NCBI GenBank assembly: GCA_036244855.1
Contig: BQKZ01000789.1
Span: 53,394 to 117,393, forward strand
DNA: 64,000 nt
Direction: 5' to 3'
DNA from: Temnopleurus reevesii
Taxonomy: Eukaryota; Echinodermata; Echinoidea; Temnopleuroida; Temnopleuridae
Below, one piece after another: positions 46,296-58,341 of the stretch (positions are counted from its first letter, which is position 1; every line of letters starts with the position of its first letter). The translations under genes were made by a program, and so were the position numbers. Under the pieces are notes generated by a model. That model made no database searches. It had not been told where the DNA came from and saw nothing but the letters and a program-made list of their open reading frames with translations.

Positions 46296-46372
46296 TCAGT
46301 CATTCAGCGCAAGAACTGATACCAGTCGAACGTAGAGTCGTGCGTAGAGTCTTTCTTATCTTGGTGAAACAC
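46296..46372 (+). repeat. Dispersed repeat R3, copy 1
   Basis: CAAGAACTGATACCAGTCG and 'tagagtcttt' followed by CTTGGTGAAA match 55022-55096. Copy 1 has an extra GAACGTAGAGT-like segment. Class unknown. Confidence 0.75.
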
Positions 46373-47041
46373 CGCCCCCGTCTGTAAGATATATGCATCA
46401 TAGCAGACTGTTTACTTTCGCCATACTTTTGCTTGTGATCTGCGAGCAGGTCTCAGTAGAAGGATTTCAGCAATAGTAATTCCCACGTGTGGGATCTTTC
46501 AGGCTTTCACATGAGGGAACAAATTTCTTAATCAGCTTTAAATTAATCAGCTTAAAACTCTCCCAAGTGTCAATATATAACAACTGCATGCTTTCATACA
46601 TGCAATTTTTGTGCCATGTGAAATTAATTTCTGAGTGTTGAAAGTGATGGTGTAATGCATGCAGCTCTCCACCCATTTGTTGACTAAATGTCAACGTTTC
46701 ATGTCAATGAATCAACGTCGATGATAAAACAATGTCATAATAATGAAACAATGTGCGTGCCTGAAGTTATTCTCATGTAGGAAATTAATTCATCACCAAT
46801 TTTTGTCTGAAGGTTTTTTTTACTCTGCGTCAAAATGTGGCTACGGATCCAAATAGGTACCTGTTGTACCTGTACGGGTTCCATATAAATTGCTTTCAGA
46901 CACGAAATTTGCTACATATTTAAATTTATGGTGTAATAAGCTTGAATGTGTGAAACTTTCTCAGTGTGAAAATGCCCCTTTAGCAGTGCAACCTGTACAG
47001 TTGACTTCTAGAACTGGTTAGTCCCCATAAACAAAGTCAAT
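46373..47041. other. AT-rich stretch, nothing recognised
   Basis: No gene seen. A short local repeat of GTACCTGT occurs near 46856-46876. Confidence 0.45.
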
Positions 47042-47503
47042 GGTCCGTATTCCGATAGCGAGGTTTAACTTATTCCGGGACTAAGCCATTGTTATTTAGA
47101 CCCGGGCTATTCAAAAGTTAAACCAAGAGTCTAAAAAACAATGGCCCGTATTCCGATAGCGAGGTTTAAGTTAACCCTGGTCTAAATCCGTGGTTTAAGT
47201 ATGGGTAGCCAAACGAGGCTTGAATCTCTAATAGTCGATGTTTAATTTACCAGCTCATTTAGCAATCATATTATTCAAAACTGTCTCGGAATAAAAACTT
47301 CAATAGTTTTCTACATTACTAGCGCATGGGAGAAGAAAGCAGCTAACAAAAGAATTATACATTGTAAATAAAGTTTTGGCTTTTTGGCTACCCATACTTA
47401 AACCACAGATTTAGACCAGGGTTAACTTAAACCTCGCTATCGGAATACGGGCCACTGACTTTAGACCTGGGTTAAGTTTAACCTCGCTATCGGAATACGG
47501 GCC
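47042..47503. mobile_element. MITE, family B, outer element of a nested pair
   Basis: The left part (47042-47142) begins GGTCCGTATTCCGATAGCGA and the right part (47454-47503) ends TCGCTATCGGAATACGGGCC. Between them lies a complete second family B element. The outer copy differs from the inner (AACTTATTCCGGGACTAAGC on the left), so this is not a simple duplication. Flanks are AAT and CAT. Confidence 0.9.
47143..47453 (-). mobile_element. MITE, family B, intact inner element
   Basis: The termini GGCCCGTATTCCGATAGCGA and its complement are perfect, with arms of about 70 bp including GTTAACCCTGGTCTAAAT. The 311-bp sequence is nearly the reverse complement of the element at 21124-21435. Flanks AAT and ACT differ by one base. 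Confidence 0.93.
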
Positions 47504-49342
47504 CATGAAAACTGTCTACTAAATTCAATTGCCAATAACTTGACTACTCACCTCTCTCCCTCTTTTTTAAAAGTTGGGAAGTATTTCAAGGTGTGAACAC
47601 GACATGAGAAAGCTTTTATTTCCTCACTTTCCCATCACGCCTCTCATCCACTCCCCTCTCTATCATCATCATCCCGAGATATCTTGTATCGGAAGAGCCC
47701 CAAGGAAGCGAAATTGAAACGATCGGAAAGACGAGATGGAGAATTCATCAAAAGAGGATACCTGAATTGAGTATCTTTCTCCCGATGGTAAATCTAGCCC
47801 ACAGGTTTAAGAAGAGTACAAAGCTCACACATGTTTTGTTTCGCCGATGGTGTCAGGCTTGAACAGCAACTTTAGCCAAGTTTTTACTTTCTCTGAGTCA
47901 TTTCAAGACAAAGGACATGTCTCTGAAAACTCCAGAAACCTCTCCTCTTTATTCGAGAATAAATTTAATCAGTCAATGAATTGAAATTTGCGGGGGAAGT
48001 AAAAGTTGTAGAGGAAAGCAAAAGAAACTTGAATGACTTTTTAGAATTCATGGATAATCTCCAAACTCCTAGTTGATACTCTTTTTCCTTCTTTTTCTTC
48101 TACACATTTTACTTTATGCCATATTTTGACCTGACTCATTTTCTGAAGTATGTTTTTCTCTTTACTTTCTATTAAATCTTGATTAATAATCACATAATAA
48201 GAGAGATGAAGAGATCATTTTCTGTGCAACTTTTCTTGGTTTTATGACATGATTGTTGTGTAATTATGGGATTGAGTGATTGTGCGTACATTGTAACATC
48301 TAGCATTTTGCTTTTAATTAATTAGTTAATCCTTGCAATCAGCAACACACTTACAAAATCCATCCTTTCAAACTTATATACATACTATCATATCCTTAAC
48401 CGAGACACATTCCTCATACCAAAAGCCATTGAAATCTTCCTCATTACCGAGTCTAATGTATTTTTATAATTTGATGGATGTTTCCTCTTTCGAAGCCTTC
48501 CTCCCGATGCATCCCCCGGCCCCAGTTCCGTCATTGAACTATGGGATTGATTGATGGGCGTTTTCAGCTTGAGAAATTGCCGTCAATTGCTGGAAATAGA
48601 TTTCAGAACAGAAGTTAATATTCTCTGTCTTTTATTCTCTCAGATATTTCCTTCATATGTTAATTTATGTCCTTTGCCAGATGAATATTCTTGTATTCTC
48701 TATTTCTCTCTCTTGTATATCCATCTCCCCATTTTCTGTTCCCCCTGTCTATATACTATTATATATCTGTCTCTCATTTTTCTGTTTCACCCCCAAATAT
48801 CCCCGCTCTCTCTCTCAACATGTGCATCTTATTTCATCCACTCGATCTAATACTGATGTGAACATACTATGCAATAATGGATCAATTCACAAGTGGCTAT
48901 AAAATCATTTTACACCTGTATTGGATGTCGATTTATAGAGGTTTGGGCATATAGTCATGCTTTTTGTCCAAGTGGCAAATTTTACAAATGATCTGCACTT
49001 TTATCTATTAATAAAGATTGGTAACGCTAAAGCTATATAACGTTTGCTTAATGTAATCAAATTGTATGTACACCCTGTTCAATGCACCACATGGTAACAA
49101 CTAATTGTCTTTCAATAGGGCGAATGTGCACTGAATACAGTGCTTTTTTCTAGATAGGGCAAGCTACAACATTGTCCACATATCAATATTTTTCCTTGAT
49201 TTAGTAATGTTTCATACATATTTTGCAAGTGTTTGTCTTGGGGGAAAACATGAATGACATTTACTACATTACTGGAATGGTGTAATATTTTGTAGGAAAT
49301 AACAGAAGTTTTCAAATGAAAGGGATTAAGAACGAATACCTT
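47504..49342. other. Stretch with no recognised gene
   Basis: 47620-47800 is of mixed composition and could be regulatory. 48640-48840 is pyrimidine-rich and opens two overlapping low-complexity frames. Nothing else recognised. Confidence 0.45.
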
Positions 49343-49573
49343 TTATCCTTTAACAGGTTCTGCGTCAACATCACCCTGTTCCATAAAAGCCTGCATCCAT
49401 TTTCTGAACAGCGATTTGTTTATGCAGGCGTTGTAATGATCCATTAAAATCCTGTCCCCTTTAGCTAACGCGGAAATGAATGGGTGGTGCATCACACACC
49501 AACTATTCAGTGAATTTGTTAATGATGTTTTGCAGTGGGATATCAATGAGGTTGATTTTCTTGGGAAAGCCAA
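49343..49573 (-). pseudogene. Possible coding relic, 76 codons
   Basis: This minus-strand frame has a balanced, protein-like composition (Trp, Cys, His, Met-rich middle) and ends at a TAA. It is not low in complexity and no repeat copy was found in the window. A second minus-strand frame overlapping its 5' part reads INLIDIPLQNIINKFTE before a stop, which could mean an old frameshift. I do not recognise the family. It may be an element relic, a retrocopy or a chance frame. Confidence 0.2.
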
Positions 49574-51930
49574 TTCCCTCTTTTTTAAGTTATGTGATTT
49601 GTAACATTAGATAATGGAAGCCCAATCACCAATTAAAATGATAGGCTTGGTACCTGATTAAAAGTTGATTGGAAACAGGTGAAGAGAATTATGGAGATGG
49701 AGAAAAATGGCAAAGAGAGAAACAGAGATAGAAATAGAATGAGAAGTCATATGCCATCCCCCTCCAGACCCCCCTCCCCCAGCTTCCGGCATGGCACTGC
49801 CTTTATTATTGTTCCCTATTAAGAAATCAATGGATGACACCCCCCCCCCTCCTCCCCCACACCTTCATAACAAGTGCTGGATCCCACAAGAGGAGGGAAG
49901 GGGAGATAGAGATTTGAAAATAAAACGATAGGAGAAAGTTTTAGAAAATAAGGCAATTATATTCATGCCATATAAAAAAGAATCATATTACTATGACTGA
50001 AACTGTTTTGCTGCAGAAACGCTTGTTTTCTAACAATTTTATCATGCAATTATATTTCATTTATCAACTGAACCAACTTACACTCTCCTTTTCTTCCTAT
50101 AGGATTCTATCATATCCTTCCTCCAGGATTCTATCATATCCAAATAAATTTGAACAAGAAACTGGGAGTCCACAGCATCTCAAAATATTTCATGGATGCC
50201 CATGAATGAAAGGTCACATAATTGGTGCATTTCCAATTTCATTTCAATTGAAGGTTCACAGAGTTTGTTATTTCCAATGCATTTATCGCAGAAGGCCTAT
50301 CCTTTTAAATATTCTAATTTTAGAAATTTAAAATGCAATTAGCAGAGGACCTGTTGAACTTTCCCATAGAATCTCTATTAATAATGTATTATGATATTGA
50401 ATGCATTCATTCCAAAGGTTCTTCCTTTTATTCTAATTTTAGAACCTTTAGCTACGTATAGGAGGAAGTCACCACCAGGCAAGCAGAGTTCCTTGAAATA
50501 TGATGTCTTAATTCATATAATACTCAATGGGCTAATTCCAAAAAATTCTTTCTGCTGAATCCTTGTTGATGATATGTATAATAATATGAGGATATTTTAG
50601 GAGCTGATGGTGGGGAACGCAGCAAGCTTGAACGGATAAAATGATATACATGCCAATACTTTCTTAGCCCAATATGATACCTGATGGGCTTATTTCAGAA
50701 TGTTTGTTGTATTAATTGTCCATTGATCACGTTTGATGATCTTGTATTTTTAAAAAATTGATTGAAAGAATGGGGAGAGATACAGCATGCTTCGTAGAAA
50801 TGTTTGGTTTACATTCCTAGTCTAATGCGATGTCCCACAGTGAGAGATTCTTCCTATCAAAGCTCTCTGCCTTTACTTAACCCATAAAACACTGAGCCTA
50901 AAATAGTTCAGGCTGGAGTGCATGGGATTTGTGTATTATCTAAAAATGTCTCCAATGAGTTAATCTCCGCTGGCGTTGTGTGATGACATGATAGTATTAG
51001 TATTTCAATTAAGGCCTGTCCATAGTTGGGCGTTTGAGCAAGCAAGGTTCGTAGAAACACTGCGTTGACGTTGTGTTAATACGTCAGAGCCATTTCAAAC
51101 ACACTCGGTGAAAAGAGGATTAGGGAAGATCGGAGATGATGCCATTTTCCTGGGACATGTAAAAAGATAACAAAGATGCCACCCTTTAATAAAATACAGA
51201 GGATAGAAAATATGAAGTGAATCACCAAACAGCTGAACCAAATATGTTAATTCAGATCCTCTTTTTTAATGTATATTTAAACTAATATATATATATATTT
51301 TCTCATGAAATAAATCATTATGAAAATAACCATGTGCTCTCATAAACAATAAACATTGTTTCAGCTATATGGTCATTCACCATTGAATTTCTATCCTCAT
51401 GAATATTCAGAAAGGTTGGCAACTCTGAGATAGATGCTTTTATAAAAATATTTATGTCATTTAATTCCATGAAGATTTCCAAATTGGGAGTTAGGACAAT
51501 AATGTTTTCAAGAAAATAAGGGTATTACATATTTTTGTTTGTAAATACTTCTTTGGGCTCAGTTTATTATAAGAGATAATTTGCTAACATTTCTTAAAAG
51601 GATCAAGGGTAAAGATACAAATGAAATTGCAAAGTAATCTATTTTCTTTTCAAACATATGCTGGGACAGTCCAAGCATTGTTGTTTACACATACAGATCT
51701 ATGATATCAGCACTTCATTATTTAAAGTGCCGTGAAAGCGATTCCGCCATAGCGTTATCATGCCCATAGGGTGATCGCAATCCTCAAATTGGCAACAAAT
51801 TAACGAGGAGATAGTAATCAGTGTAATGACATTGTGACATTGACTGCCCTCTTGAAATAGCTCATAGGTCACCAGGTTTATGCATCGTTCGGTATCCGTC
51901 TACCACCCCTTTTAATTTTTTTGGTCTGTA
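49574..51930. other. AT-rich stretch with C-rich patches and a short repeat
   Basis: 49757-49862 has several C-runs, giving G-quadruplex potential on the minus strand. AGGATTCTATCATATCC occurs twice (about 50101-50117 and 50125-50141), just after a good acceptor-like tract (CTCTCCTTTTCTTCCTATAG, about 50082-50101), but no donor follows. No gene seen. Confidence 0.45.
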
Positions 51931-52730
51931 TGTGCGTAGATTTGCTTTCTCACTTTCTTTACATTTTAAGTTTGTAGTTGCATTTTCTTTTGTTTTTTTT
52001 TCTCCTTTATGTTTGTTTACCGAACAGCCCATGAATGTTTGTCCATCTATCTGGTGCTGTTTATTTCATCACTCTTGTTACCACTCCTATTTTCACTTTT
52101 TTTCTAGTCCATCTTCCACCTTATATCTGTTTTTTTCTGTTCTCCCACCCACTCTAACTCTCTCTTTCCTCGTCTCACTTTTTGCCCCTCTCTTCCTCAA
52201 TGTCTGTAATCAATTTTTTCAATTCTTTTATCTTTCTCTCTCTCCCCTTCTTTTCTCATCTGACTTTATTCTTCCTTACTCTTTATCTGTTCTCTGTTTT
52301 CAATTATTCCATTTTCTCTTTCTCCTTCCTCCCATCAGCCAATGTGTCTCTGCACCCCCTCCTATTTCATCATCTCATCTCCAGAAATTTCTTTGTCTAA
52401 TGAGTGTAAATTAATTCTGACTGGATTAAAATAACTCACAGGTCAACAGATCACTGTGCATTAGAACATCCCCGCACGCTGCACATCTGTTTCAATATCA
52501 TTATGTTTGTCTGCTTCGAAAATTCCCTGTTTTTATTCCCCTTAAATCAGTGTCTGTACATCGTTTTTATCTCTTGTCTTCGTAAAGTTATCTCTTTCTA
52601 TATCTATTTTCCCTTTATGTTTTTCTGATTCTTTTCATTAATTGGTGTAGATCTTCCCCCTCCTCTCCCTCTGTCTCCCCCTCCTCTCCATCTCCCCATC
52701 CTTCTGTCTTTCATTTGACCTCAAATGGGG
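51931..52730 (+). repeat. Pyrimidine-rich region
   Basis: CT-rich sequence with a 160-codon frame (51932-52414) of Phe, Ser, Leu and Pro. Another frame overlaps in a different phase, so it is a composition artefact rather than a gene. Confidence 0.75.
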
Positions 52731-55021
52731 GAATCACCTCAATATCAAATACAAAGCACATCTCACCAAATTAAATCATGAAAAAAAAAACATTTTCCTG
52801 AGACATATCATTGTGCCTTTTTGCAATTAGATATTTACCAGCAGTCAAAGTTTAATAAAAAATATGAAAGAAAGACAAGGCAGATGTCATCTTCATGCAT
52901 ATTCCTACACATCTGTCAGCAGATGTGTTATTTGGCATTCCATGCAGTTACGTAGCAATAAAGCATGCTTGGGTGATCACATTGGTCATTTTCGTAGATT
53001 AATTACCCTTTCTTATATACACCTTCCCTGTTTAAGTAAAGCTGAGTAGATATTGAAATATACATAATGATGCAAAGAAAAATGATGAACTGATCATATG
53101 TGAAATGAGGAATAAAATGTTTTCAGAAAAAAAATTCATTTTGAAGGTTCTTTGTGGATTATTCATAAAATGAAATCCATATGCAATTCATGCTATATAT
53201 CCCATTTAGGTGTATTTTAGCATATCATTATATAAATGTACAATAGATGGCAATCATTAAAGCCACCCGAATGTTGATGAATATGTGATTTTCATTGCTA
53301 ACCATTTATACATGTAGTTCCAAGTGTAAATAATGGCTATTTACAAAGTTGTGCTTTATGTAATGATATATTCACAAGTACTGAATATTCAATTTAGTGA
53401 GCTTCGAGGATATTTCATTCATTTTGATCATAAATTGTCTTAATTCTATGATTTACATTCCATTACAGAGAAGAATGATGTCATAAAACTATTTTGTTTA
53501 CCTAACTCTAATCCAGTACAATAAACAAAATGTCTTAAGCAGATGACTTTCAACGCCCACCTTGCGTAATTTCCGCTCAACCTCAGCAAATAAAATCAAA
53601 CACATTTCATTTTGATTACGTGCTATGCGTGGGCACTACGCTTTGCGTGATTCTTTGATTTGTAAACAGATGGTCCCTATGAGTTACAAGAAAATAGAAA
53701 GTTGACCCCTTATCGTTGAGAATGATAATCAGATTATGGTAATCAAAGCAAGCTCTAGAACTGTCATCGCAGAGAAAGATTTAATGAGATTTTGTTTATG
53801 ACTTATATTTGTTAATCAGATGACGTACCAAAATTGCGTAAGTGACTGTTGCATTCTTACGTCAAATACGACAAATAAGCCAAATTGAGAAAATACAATT
53901 TTTGTTCTCAAGACCTGAATATATCAGACATATGGAGATAGGCTAGAATGGGTATTTATCTGTGTGATATCTGTAGAATTCAGGAGTCAACACGAATTAT
54001 CCCAGATTCATAGATATGCATATTTGCTTTCGGTTTTGTGCAAAAATCATGAAATATTATTACATATCTAACTTGAAATTCTTGTTGCGTAATGATGTAG
54101 AAACTGGCATCACTTCCGGATTTTTTTTTTCATTCAGAAACTCACATGGTCTTGTTCTGCCAAATGGCCTCTACATCAAATTATAATATCATTCATCAAA
54201 AGTGAACCATCTGTTATAAAATGGTGTTCGAAGCACAGAATTTACATCGCTTTGTGACCACATGCCTATTTTCCCATGCTGTGTAAATGCTCTATCATTT
54301 CTACGTCATTAATACATGTTTAAAATCAATAATTATTGATCCACTTTTATACAATGATTATATTTTTGAGATTTTGTTTCTCATTTATCAGTTCCATCAA
54401 AAATCTTACATTTGGAATTTGATGTAGATTGTCATTGGCCCGCCTCCCCCTCCCCAAGAAAAATATCTTTAAATCATGAATTGTTTTGCTGGAACTTTCC
54501 CTGTTTATTTGTGTTTATTTATTTGTTTATTAAAATTCCTTTTTCAGCATTGTAGACTTTAAAACTACACACTTCCTAAACAAACTAAATGTTATGGAAA
54601 TGATGAACAAAATTTGACCAGTTCAATTTTGTGTACATCTTGTAGTTTTACCAGTTAACAATTTCCAGGTTTTCTTTAATGTTGCTATCCATATTTCAGT
54701 AAGCCAAATTTAAAAAATAAATAAATGATAATATATAAGCATATTAAGCAGAGCACTATTTTGTATAAATTCATTGGAGCTTATTGGCATTTATAAAGCC
54801 CAAATGCACTATATATTTCGAATCAAACTGTTTTCTTATCTTTCTGATGTCAACCTTGAACATGACTTCATGATCGTTCAATGATTGCATGGTTCAAAGA
54901 AGATTCATGGCTTCAACCTTTACAGCATCCAGGGAGGTTTTTCCCCAAATCGTTCTTAAAGATACGGACGACTGTAAGAATGACAGGAGTGTGTCAACGA
55001 ATCTCATACACAATAGATTGT
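52731..55021. other. AT-rich stretch, nothing recognised
   Basis: No gene, RNA or element boundary seen across about 2.3 kb. Confidence 0.5.
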
Positions 55022-55096
55022 CGATCATTCAACACAAGAACTGATACCAGTCGTGCGTAAAGTCATCCATAGAGTCTTTCCTAACTTGGTGAAATG
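55022..55096 (+). repeat. Dispersed repeat R3, copy 2
   Basis: ACAAGAACTGATACCAGTCG, TGCGTAAAGTC, 'agagtctttc' and CTTGGTGAAA align with 46296-46372. The only two copies I see are in the same orientation. Confidence 0.75.
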
Positions 55097-55899
55097 ACAT
55101 CCAGTAATTATCTGGGACACGAGAGATTGATTTTAGATTTGTTTTCATCTGCTGTTTTTTCCCTCCAATTTAAAAGCGATGATTATCCTTTCATAGAATT
55201 CCTGGGCCTATCTCCTTCTATCTCTTGTTTTGTATATGGTTGCAATCAATTGATAATGATTACCGTTAAAATTGTTCTCTATTTTTTTTTAGAGATAATT
55301 TTCCTCCTTTCCTGAAGATTCCCCCATTATCTCAATCTTTTTTCTTTGTCTTGCCAATGAAAGTGCTTTCTTTAAATTTCTTTTTACATTATTGATCTTG
55401 GGACTGGTTGGAAGTTGTGTTACTTTATACAATATGTTGTCATGTCAAGGGTAAACAACACCAAGACCAAGGGTAAACAAGCCCAATTGCATGGAAATTT
55501 GTTTCAAAAATCTTGTTTTGCAATGATTGCTAGAAAATAATCATGCATTCTGATGATTTTTCAATTAAAATTGTAAGAAAATTGATTAAAAACTGAGTTA
55601 TTATAATGATGTCTTAGTAGTTTTCTGCTGTAAAATAAGTATTTTATTTTGCCAGATTGGGACATCCATGTTCAAAGTACATGACATTCCAAGTAATTTG
55701 TTATGGTTGTTTATAATGCTCAATTTCAATTTATCCAATAATGATCTCAAAAGTATATATCTTTATATCCATCTCAGACTGAGAATGATTTTTCACATGT
55801 TTGGTATATAGAGTTTTTCCAATTTTGTGAAATATCTGTCAATACAATTTTGGGGCTAGTAAACATGAGAACATTCATAATAATACTTGTACATGTAAG
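55097..55899. other. AT-rich stretch, nothing recognised
   Basis: No gene seen. CAAGGGTAAACAA occurs twice near 55446 and 55468. Confidence 0.45.
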
Positions 55900-56080
55900 T
55901 GAATAATCTTCATATTTCTAAACCTGAATGCATGTATCAATCACATGATGAATCGCATTTCAAACTATCTATCTAATGATATTCCTCTAATAATTTGCTT
56001 TTATTTCTTTTTCTTCCTCCATGCCTCATCATTTGGTTCTCCTACTCATCAACATACCAAATCACATAAACAGGTAAGTG
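55900..56080 (+). other. Candidate recursive splice site D
   Basis: AG is absent for about 170 nt (55900-56071), the longest such zone of the four sites. TTTTATTTCTTTTTCTTCCT leads through CA- and CT-rich sequence to ATCACATAAACAG, joined directly to GTAAGTGT (junction 56073/56074). The last bases before the AG are less pyrimidine-rich than at site C. Confidence 0.45.
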
Positions 56081-56370
56081 TTTTGTTTTAATGCTCAAAA
56101 GCTTATAAAATGCCTTTTTCACATGTATTTTAAAAATTGGACAACTGGAGAATTTCATGCATGTTTCTGATATCTCAAGAATTTGACAAGGCATCACTTG
56201 ACAAATAGGTCACCTCATCATCAATATTGAAAAACCAAATGTGATTATCAGTACAGATTCTTGCTAGCGGTTAATATTTCTGCCGGAACTAAATCAAATT
56301 TGAGAACCTAGAAACCTGATTTCTTATTTGAATAGGAATCGTAATGGGAATAACGCTCTGACCTTTATTT
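56081..56370. other. AT-rich stretch, nothing recognised
   Basis: No gene or repeat recognised between splice site D and the duplication. Confidence 0.45.
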
Positions 56371-56855
56371 ACACAAAGTGGAATTTTGTTGTCTTTTTTT
56401 CTGGATGCATGCAAATCATTCGATTGCCTCTTCTGTGTTTTCGCAAATGTTTTTAAATATGAATCGATGTAATGAGCTACTGGAAATCTGGCATATGGTT
56501 TGTTTGAGAGTAAATTATGTTTTAAATTCTTGTACATGTTTTCAATGAAAATTTCAAGAAGAGTGTACATTGTAATCAGATTTTATCATGGAATAGTGTT
56601 GATCATTTTATAAGCCTGTCGAAAACTATAAGTATGTTGCACGAGACTTTCATATTAAGTACTGTATCGGAATAAGTGCTAACAAAGCAACTTATCAAAT
56701 GTATAAAAAAAAAGACATGTATACTTGGAATGTGGCTTTTCATGGAAATAATGTACATGTTGCTATGTCAGGGTTTCTTTCACCATTTAGCAGTCCTGTT
56801 TAAGACAGTTTGTAAAATCAATGACAACTGCTGGATTCAGTTTTTTTCAGCCCTG

Positions 56856-57003
56856 GGCCCCATAACATAACGGTTTGCGATTAATTGCTAATCTGATAGC
56901 GATTGATATCAATCGCAAGTCTATGGCAAATCATGTACTAAAGTTTGCAATTGATCGCAAAATCAAATTGCGATTGATAGTAAACCTTTTTGTTACAGGG
57001 CCC
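56856..57003. mobile_element. MITE, family E, present in only one copy
   Basis: Starts GGCCCCATAACATAACGGTT and ends AAACCTTTTTGTTACAGGGC (C), with CTG at both flanks. The matching position of copy 2 (near 57912, GCTATGGTGTAG) lacks it. The interior GCGATTGATATCAATCGCAA is itself palindromic and shared with 60316-60462. Confidence 0.9.
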
Positions 57004-57316
57004 TGGTGTAGCAGAAACTTGAATTTGAAATAACATCCCCTCAACTGTGAAGATTCTATTCCCAGGTAGCTAGGACTCAACAACAGGATTTCCTTTTATA
57101 TTATTCTCTTCTAAAAAGAACATTGTTTATTTCTTTATGTTCCTAAACGGAAAATCATGACTTGAGTTTGAACGTGACTGGCAAGCAGTTTTTTCTGAAC
57201 CTCTGTTCAATTGAGTGGGAAAAACTAATTCACAATTAACCCACATACTGGAAATACTTGCTTCTTTCTTACGCATTCCCTTCCTTTACGTAAATGCAAA
57301 GCCTTTCTTTGACTAC

Positions 57317-57367
57317 CACCCCCTCCCCAATCCTCCCCCTCACCCTCCCCTTCCTCCACCTCCCCCT
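57317..57367. repeat. C-rich tract with G-quadruplex potential on the minus strand
   Basis: Six runs of three or more C in about 50 bp (ACCCCCTCCCC and so on). The same tract lies at 58217-58267 in copy 2. Confidence 0.7.
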
Positions 57368-57442
57368 GTTCCATTCTTTTGGAATTATCAGGAAAATCCA
57401 ACTATTCTGAATTGAATATAAAGATTTAGGCCCCGGTCACAT

Positions 57443-57443
57443 N
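57443..57443. other. Single-N assembly join
   Basis: One N between the two duplication copies. The left contig ends GGCCCCGGTCACAT, within a palindromic MITE terminus; the right begins ACACAAAGTGGAC. Confidence 0.9.
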
Positions 57444-58341
57444 ACACAAAGTGGACTTTCGTTGTGTTTTTTCCGAAAGCATGCAAATCATTCAATTGCC
57501 CCTTCTGTGTTTTCACAAATGTTTTGAAATATGAATCAATGTAATGAGCTACTGGAAATCTGGCATATGGTTTGTTTGAGAGTAAATTATGTTTTAAATT
57601 CTTGTAAATGTTTTCAATGAAAATTTTAAGAAGAGTCTACATTCCAATCAGATTTTGTCATGAGACAGTTTGACAAATTTACGAGCCTGTACAAAACTAT
57701 TGGAATGTTGCATTAGACTCTCAAAAAACCAACTACATCAGAATAAGTGCTCACTATTAAAGCTGGCTTATCAAATGTACCCTTGGCATGTGGCATTTCA
57801 TGCCGTGATGTCAGGGTTTCCTTCACCATTACGAAGAGACAAGAAGCAGTCCTATTTTTTGTAGAAATTTATAAAAACTCACGGACAACTGCTTGATTCA
57901 GATTATGTGCTATGGTGTAGCTGAAGCTCAAATTGTAAATAAGGATCCCTCAAACAATGAATATGTTATAGGATTCGATAGCAGTATTTCCTTGTATATT
58001 TTTGTTCTGATTAATAGAATGTCATTTATTTCTTTTTGCCCAAAAGCGGAAAGTTGTGACTTGAGTTTGAACGTGACTGGCAAGCAGTTTTTTTCCAAAC
58101 CACCCTTCGATTGAGTGGGAAGAACTTATTCAAAATTAACCAACATACTGGAAATACTTGCTTCTTTCTTACGCATTCCCTTCCTTTACGTAAATGCAAA
58201 GCCTTTCTTTGACTACCACCCCCTCCCCAATCCTCCCCCTCACCCTCCCCTTCCTCCACCTCCCCCTGTTCCATTCTTTTGGAATTATCAGGAAAATCCA
58301 ACTATTCTGAATTGAATATAAAGATTTAGGCCCCGGTCACA
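57444..58341. repeat. Second large direct duplication, copy 2
   Basis: Counterpart of 56371-57442 without the family E MITE. It runs on into the complete family A MITE (58330-58447), so this copy carries the true right flank. Confidence 0.92.

Larger units (their letters stand above)
56371..57442. repeat. Second large direct duplication, copy 1
   Basis: Aligns with 57444-58341. The last 190 bp or so (57249-57441 and 58149-58341) are identical, at an offset of exactly 900. The earlier part differs by about one base in ten with indels. Copy 1 carries a family E MITE (56856-57003) absent from copy 2. It ends inside the left terminus of a family A MITE (57430-57442), where the N lies. Confidence 0.92.

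Noticed and set aside
50082..50205. Exon after the strong acceptor CTCTCCTTTTCTTCCTATAG
   Set aside because: No usable donor follows, and the region begins with a short tandem duplication.
51932..52414. 160-codon plus-strand frame with membrane-like segments
   Set aside because: Lies in CT-rich sequence; Phe/Ser/Leu richness follows from composition and a second frame overlaps it.
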